Shown here: positions 59,511 through 64,000 of the stretch, one piece after another
Layout: the number at the start of each line of letters is the position of its first letter
Numbering within the stretch: the stretch's first letter is position 1
The notes under the pieces: model-generated
What the model was told of the DNA's origin: nothing
Databases searched by the model: none
The model's input: the letters and a program-made list of their open reading frames with translations, nothing else
NCBI GenBank assembly: GCA_036172665.1
Contig: CM069872.1
Coordinates: 55,476,101 to 55,540,100 of the forward strand
DNA length: 64,000 bases
Direction of reading: 5' to 3'
Source of the DNA: Prosopocoilus inquinatus
Lineage: Eukaryota > Arthropoda > Insecta > Coleoptera > Lucanidae
Translations under genes and position numbers: made by a program

Positions 59511-60150
59511 TCGACGCCGACGATCGATTAATTAACTGACATCACTTTTGCAAAAAAAGAAAAGAAAAAAGAAAATTATCCTTTGGAATGGAGGACCTCC
59601 TAAACTTGCCCTAATTCGGGGAATGTCCGGATGCATGATGATGATGCCAGTTACTATGAACACGAAGCTAAAATTAACAGAGATTTTCTCTCGAAACCCA
59701 ATCTCAGTTCGAAATAAACCCCCACGGAAAACTTAATTCGGGCTAATTTCGCCCCATTTGTTATTCCCTTGAACCGTGCCAAAGTGCAAAGCTGGCAGCA
59801 AAACAGAAGCAAGCTTACCGAACATGCAATACGTCGTGCTTCCGGAATGCACTTCTCGCTTTAATAAACAACCAGACGCCAGACACAATAGAGAGAAACA
59901 AAGGCGGAGGAGAGGGGGGAAAGGGGAAAGAAACCGCGGAAGCCGCAGCAGGGATGATTTACGCAGCTATCGCTTTTATTATTCATACTCATATTTTAAG
60001 CAAACCGCCTTTAAACTATGTGTGTCTCGTTAATAAATAATATCTATTATTTAAGGCAGCCCGCCCTGCTGCTCGCCCCCCAAAAAAAAAAAAAAAAGAA
60101 AAGAGAAACGAAAAGAAAACGAAACTAATTGTATTGATGGATGATTTCAG
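59511..60150. other. Unique sequence before the candidate exon
   Basis: The stretch includes ATGATGATGATGCCAG at 59635 and an A-run at 60083-60097. A basic open frame of 85 residues from a GTG at 59776 shows no recognised domain. The final 20 bases lead to the acceptor of the exon at 60151. Confidence 0.5.
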
Positions 60151-60228
60151 ATGAGGCTACGCAGGCGGCAGGGCAGGGCTCAGGACTTGCACGGCGCCTA
60201 ATTAAATGCGTGATGACGTTGCGAAAAG
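60151..60228 (+). CDS. Candidate fifth receptor exon (alternative C-tail)
   Basis: The acceptor is GATGATTTCAG at 60150 and the donor is AAAAG followed by GTAAGAC at 60229, both near consensus. Of the three frames only the one entered with two bases (phase 1) is open; the others hit TAA or an immediate TGA. Phase 1 is exactly what the optional donor at 45297 would supply. The joined tail reads DEATQAAGQGSGLARRLI then KCVMTLRK, serine/threonine-poor and ending in a basic amphipathic stretch, and it again leaves one base over, so a further exon would be required. The segment is more GC-rich than its surroundings. This is inference: the family has variable C-tails, so similarity cannot be judged by eye. 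It could instead belong to an unrelated gene or be chance. Confidence 0.4.
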
Positions 60229-60346
60229 GTAAGACAACTAATCACTCCTTTAATCTCAAATCCATCAAAAAAAATGAAAAAGAAAATCCAACCCAAAAAC
60301 ACTTTGGCTTTCTTTAAAAAAAAAAAAAACGAAAAAGTAAAGTTTG

Positions 60347-60433
60347 CGCCGCAGTCGAGATTCGAACTCCTTCGAGTCCTTTGGTTACATGCCGGGAGGC
60401 GAAGGACTCGAGTTCGAATCTCGACCGCGGCGG
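60347..60433. repeat. 87-bp inverted repeat with tRNA T-arm-like arms
   Basis: The left arm GCCGCAGTCGAGATTCGAAC and the right arm GTTCGAATCTCGACCGCGGC pair over about 23 bp with one mismatch, with a looser second pairing of CTTCGAGTCCT and AAGGACTCGAG. Both strands read GAGTTCGAATCTC, like a tRNA T-arm/B box, followed by an acceptor-like GC-rich end. No A box or anticodon arm folds convincingly, so it is not called a tRNA gene. Confidence 0.7.
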
Positions 60434-60990
60434 AAACAGTCCTGCGTTCGTTCGCATTTATTTTTTAAATAATTCGTTTACACCAACGTATGTTTCATAA
60501 TTTAGTAAAACAAAAGAGAAAAACAAGAAGGAGCTTACTTAAATTCGAAATGCCAAAAAAAAGCGAAGCCGCTAGACCTCCTTCCAATCGAAGCGGCGAT
60601 GACGCTGAACTAGGCGCAGACCGTCAATCGCCGCTATTCCGATTTCAATCGAATGAACGTTTAGCAGAGTTTTTACAGCCCCGTCGGTGGCATCGCCGAA
60701 TTACTAAATCGTCAATTAAAAATGACCTCGCGAGTGGTCTTTAAAAATAATAACAAAAAGCGAGCTGAAACGAAATACAAAAAATAAAAAATAAAATGAA
60801 GGCAAAATTAAAGACGCCGGCAATTCTCTCTTTTCCCTTAAATAAAAAAACAAAAAAAAATGAAAGAGCGAGAAGAACTCTGAAAAAAGAAAGGAAATCC
60901 AAATTAAACGTCAACGGAAATATCGAAAATTACTTGCACGGAAAACAAAAGAAAAATGACGGTTCTCATCCTGCGAAGAGCAACTGAATC
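60434..60990 (+). other. Unassigned open frame; remote candidate for a terminal receptor exon
   Basis: The frame 60490-60744 ends SSIKNDLASGL and TAA. A phase-1 acceptor for the receptor could be GGCGCAG at 60619, giving a tail of DRQSPLFRFQSNERLAEF then LQPRRWHRRITK to the stop. The upstream tract is not pyrimidine-rich, so support is weak. The remainder up to 60990 is A-rich with lysine-rich frames. Confidence 0.15.
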
Positions 60991-63900
60991 GAATCGTCTT
61001 TTGTTTTGTTTTGTTTTCCCTTCAACTCATTCTTTGTGTTGGAATTTGCTTTATTTCGCTTTCTTTTGTTTTGTGTTTGTTTTTTTTTATTGAGGTTTTC
61101 GTATTTTACTATTCCGTTGCGTTTTTCTTTTGGTTTTTGTGTTAGGTTTTGACCTTGAACGACAATTTTGTTTTGTTTTCGGTTCAACTCTCACCCTGTC
61201 GTAATTTATTTTGTTTCGTTTTTGTTTTCTTTTTGTTTTTTTTTTTTTTTTGTTGTTGAAACTCTCATATTTGATTATTTTCTTTGCGTTTATCTTTTGG
61301 TTTTTGTGTCAGATTTTGACCTGAAGAACAATTTTGCTGGTTTTCGGTAATTTGTTTTATTTCGCTTTTCTTTCGTAATTTACTATTCCTTTGCGTTTTT
61401 CGTTTGATTTTTGTGTTGTATGTTGACTTCGAACAACTATTTCGTTTTGTTTTCGGTTGCACTCTTACTTCGTTGTAATTTATTTTTTTCCTTTCGTTTT
61501 TGTTTTCTTTTCTCTTTAATTGACGTTTTCCTATTTCAACAGTCTTTTGCGTTTTTTTTTGTCGGGCTTTGACCTTCAACAATCTTCCCTTCCGCTTTTT
61601 TTTTATTATTTTAACCTGTTGTTTTAATTTCGTGCTTGTCTTTCATTCTTTTCATTCTCATTTCGTCGTTGTTGTTGACTTTATTTCGCTTTTGTTTTGT
61701 ATAGTTTTACGATTTTCGCTCATAGATGGCACCAATTCCCCATTAACGATTTTATCTTTCGTTTACAAACGCGTCTCTATTTCTGAGCGTAGATTATTTC
61801 CGTTTTAATTGAGTCTTCCTCTCACAGACGGCGCTGGCTTCGCTGTCATTTTTAGATTCTTTTTTGTGAGATTGAATTTATTTGATTTACTTTATTATTG
61901 TTTTAAATTCGTTCAAGTAATTAAAATTTTCGGCATTTAGTCGCAATTGTTTGTTAATTTCTTCTTCAAGTAGATGGCGCTAGTCACTTTAATATCTGAA
62001 GATATAATTTTGTTGTTTTTCTACTGTTATTAATTGTTTCGTGCAAAGCAAAACAATTGACTGAGGTTTTGGATCGGACGTTTATAGATTTAAAGAAAGT
62101 CTCTGTTAATGCAGTTTCCGTTTTTCATTTTTTTTTTTTTTTGCTTTTCATTCTTTTGTTTCTGTGTTAGTCTTTGACCTTCAAAAACCGTAATGGTCGA
62201 TTTTCTTTTGTTTGCTGTTTCAATTTCGTGTTCTTTTTGTCGCGATTGCTTTTGTTTGTCTAAAAACGGAGGCTGAAAATCGAGAGAAAGAAAACGTTGA
62301 TCGTCTTTTGTTTTTCATTCTCGTCTCATTGTGCGTCGTGTTCCGAGTTTGTTTTTGTTTCTTAAAATGAAGATTTCGCGTTTTCTTGACGCCGTACGCT
62401 TTTTTTCTTTTTTGTCTCCCTCTGTCCTTGTAAAACCTTGCGCCGTTTGTTTTTGTTTTTCGTTCGTCTTATTGTTTGTTGAGTTTCGCGTTTGTTTTTG
62501 TTTCTTAAAATAAGGTTTTCGTATTATTTTCGTTGGTTGACGCCTTGCGTTTGTTTTCCCTTTTTGTTGACCGTTGACCTTCAGAAACCTCCCGTCGATT
62601 TTCTTTTGTTTATTTTACCTTCTTGTTTTAATTTCGTGCTTACCTTTTCGAGTTTGCTTTCTTCGTTTGTCTTTTGTTCGCTTTGCTTCGATTTTGTTTC
62701 CGGTTTTTTTTTTTTTTGAAAGATTGAAGTTTTCGTATTTTATTGTCATTCGGCGGTTTTCTTCTTTTGTTTTTGCGTTTGACCTTCCGTCTCAGAAACC
62801 TCGACTTTTTTTTGTTTATTTTATCCTTTGCTTTCATTTCATGCTTTTTTCGGATGTGCTTTTCTTTGCTGTCGTTTGTTTTGTCTTTTCGCTTTTTGAT
62901 TCATTGATCGAAGTTATCACATTTTATTGTTGTTGGGCAGTTTCTTTTGTTTTTGTCTTTGACCTTCCGTCGCAGAAACGTCGTCGATTTCTTTCTTGTT
63001 TATTTTATCTTGTTGTTTTAGTTTTCATGCTTTCTTTTTCTACCGTGCTTTTGTCGTTTGTCCGTTGTTTGTTTTGTTGCCCTTTTGTTTCTTATGACCA
63101 ACTGAAGTTTTCGTATTTTATTGTTGTTCGGTTGTTTCTTTTGTTTTTGTCTTTGACCTTCCGTCGCAGAAACGTCGTCGATTTCTTTCTTGTTTATTTT
63201 ATCTTGTTGTTTTAGTTTTCATGCTTTCTTTTTCTACCGTGCTTTTGTCGTTTGTCCATTGTTTATTTTGTTGCCCTTTTGTTTCTTCTGACCGACTGAA
63301 GTTTTCGTATTTTATTGTTGTTCGGCGGTTTTCTTTTGTTTTTGTCTTCGACCTTCCGTCGCAGAAACGTCGTCGATTTTTCTTTTGTTTATTTTATCCC
63401 GTTGTTTCGATCTCGTGCGTATTTTTTCTAGCGTGTTTTCGCTTGTTTGAAATGAATGACCGAAAATGGAAAAAAAAAGGAAATCGTCGATCTTCTTTTG
63501 TTTTGTGTTGTTTGTTTGCTGTTTCCTGGTTTTGATTTGCTTTTGTTTCTTTTGATCGATTGAAGTTTATTGTTGTTCGGCGTTTTTCTTCGCTTGTTTT
63601 TGTTTTTAACCTTCCTTGCTGGTTTTGATTCGCTTTTGTTTCTTTTGATCGATTGAAGTTTATTGTTGTTCGGCGTTTTTCTTCGCTTGTTTTTGTTTTT
63701 AACCTTCCTTGCTGGTTTTGATTTGCTATTGTTTCTTTCGATCGACTGAAGTTTTCGTATTTTATTGTCGATCGGCGATTTTCTTTTGTTTCCGTCTTTG
63801 ACCTTCGTCTTCGTTGTTGGTTTCGTTTCGTTTTCGGTTCCTTTGCTGATTGAAGGTTTCGCATTTTATTGTTTTATGCGGTTGCTGTTCTTCTTTTGTT

Positions 63901-64000
63901 TTTGTTTTTAACTTTGATTAACGTCGATTATTTTTTCTTCTGTTTATTTTATCCCGTTGTTTTAGTTTCGCGCCTATTTTTTCGAGCACGCTTTCGCTCG
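60991..64000. repeat. T-rich repeat block, about 180-190-bp unit at 62.5-63.9 kb
   Basis: The unit has TTTGACCTTCCGTCGCAGAA, ACGTCGTCGATTTCTTT, TTATTTTATC(T/C)(T/C)GTTGTTT, a TTTGTCGTTTGTCC-type stretch and GAAGTTTTCGTATTTTATTG. It recurs near 62570, 62785, 62960, 63150 and 63350, then shortens to about 90-bp copies at 63540-63720. The two copies at 62960 and 63150 are almost identical. Looser relatives run back to 61000. AGATGGCACC at 61724 and AGATGGCGCT at 61972 interrupt it. The 213-residue + frame is an F-rich artefact. Confidence 0.85.

Larger units (their letters stand above)
2568..60228 (+). other. Gene span: AKH/ACP-type (GnRH-receptor family) neuropeptide GPCR, 5' partial
   Basis: Four exons read in one direction and join without a frame error: 2568-2795 (phase 0 out), 7769-7973 (one base over), 16132-16285 (two bases over) and 45097 onward. 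Together with the stop at 45311-45313 they give 804 nt, or 267 residues. They carry the class A landmarks in order: TM3 cysteine and DRY, TM4 tryptophan, ECL2 cysteine, TM5 proline, CWTP in TM6 and NPLVY in TM7. The exon before 2568, with N-terminus, TM1 and TM2, is not found in the window. By family knowledge such receptors sit in the plasma membrane, bind short amidated peptides and couple to G proteins. The short loops and the [23 protein letters not shown] and [14 protein letters not shown] signatures fit the AKH/ACP receptor branch better than corazonin receptors. AKHR versus ACPR is not settled by eye. The span to 60228 depends on the candidate fifth exon; without it the gene ends at 45313. 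Confidence 0.85.

Noticed and set aside
60347..60433. tRNA gene of about 87 nt
   Set aside because: T-arm-like and acceptor-like pairing exists, but the A-box region and anticodon arm do not fold; an inverted repeat explains the pairing.
62574..63215. 213-codon phenylalanine-rich open frame resembling a membrane protein
   Set aside because: It is T-rich tandem repeat sequence; F, V, L and S dominate because of base composition and the frame repeats with the unit.
1..64000. Endogenous viral genes or a defence/toxin system
   Set aside because: No frame on either strand shows polymerase, capsid, nuclease or toxin-like features that I can recognise.

Overview
The window is a non-coding-dominated stretch of an intron-rich, AT-rich animal genome, most likely an insect or other arthropod. 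It carries the middle and 3' exons of one gene on the + strand: a class A neuropeptide GPCR of the GnRH-receptor superfamily, closest by eye to the arthropod adipokinetic hormone (AKH) / AKH-corazonin-related peptide (ACP) receptor branch. Four exons (2568-2795, 7769-7973, 16132-16285, 45097-45296 or to the TAG at 45313) join in perfect phase and encode TM3 to TM7 plus the start of the C-tail. N-terminus, TM1 and TM2 must lie upstream of the window. A fifth, phase-matched short exon is proposed at 60151-60228, which would make the gene run through nearly the whole window. Exons are GC-rich with C/G-ending codons; introns are AT-rich. This, the GT-AG junctions and the AKHR/ACPR-like sequence exclude a prokaryote or virus. 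The species cannot be named from the sequence.

The rest is intron (about 5.0, 8.2, 28.8 and possibly 14.9 kb) packed with at least fifteen distinct tandem-repeat families: 198-bp (1-800), GA-rich (1.7-2.3 kb), a block rich in AGATGGCGCT motifs (3.7-6.4 kb), A-rich 410-bp (10.5-11.7 kb), 174-bp (12.1-14.9 kb), 246-bp (16.6-17.9 kb), 310-bp (18.2-18.9 kb), T-rich/A-rich alternating blocks (19.8-23.5 kb), 170-bp monomers in a 665-bp higher-order repeat (24.6-27.6 kb), 548-bp (29-32 kb), 330-bp satellite (35.8-39.5 kb), 180-bp (40-41.9 kb), 223-bp (43.4-44.3 kb), AGATGGCGC block 2 (46.6-48.4 kb), 400-bp (50-51.6 kb), T-rich 178-bp (52-53.7 kb), dimeric 186-bp (56.2-59.5 kb) and T-rich 180-190-bp (61-64 kb). 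Between them sit small palindromic MITE-like elements (8.7, 9.2, 28.35, 31.96 and 33.6 kb).

No complete second protein gene, operon, CRISPR array, intact transposase, rRNA or convincing tRNA gene is visible. Most long open frames are repeats or homopolymer-rich sequence. The points most worth a second look are: arrays of AGATGGCGC, which resembles the core of the insect CTCF motif, inside the receptor introns; a word (CGATCGTCTTTTGTTT and relatives) shared by several otherwise different repeat arrays; a MITE caught inside a satellite monomer; a 63-bp perfect direct repeat flanking 2.75 kb; and the candidate alternative C-tail exon. I see no new enzymatic or defence system.
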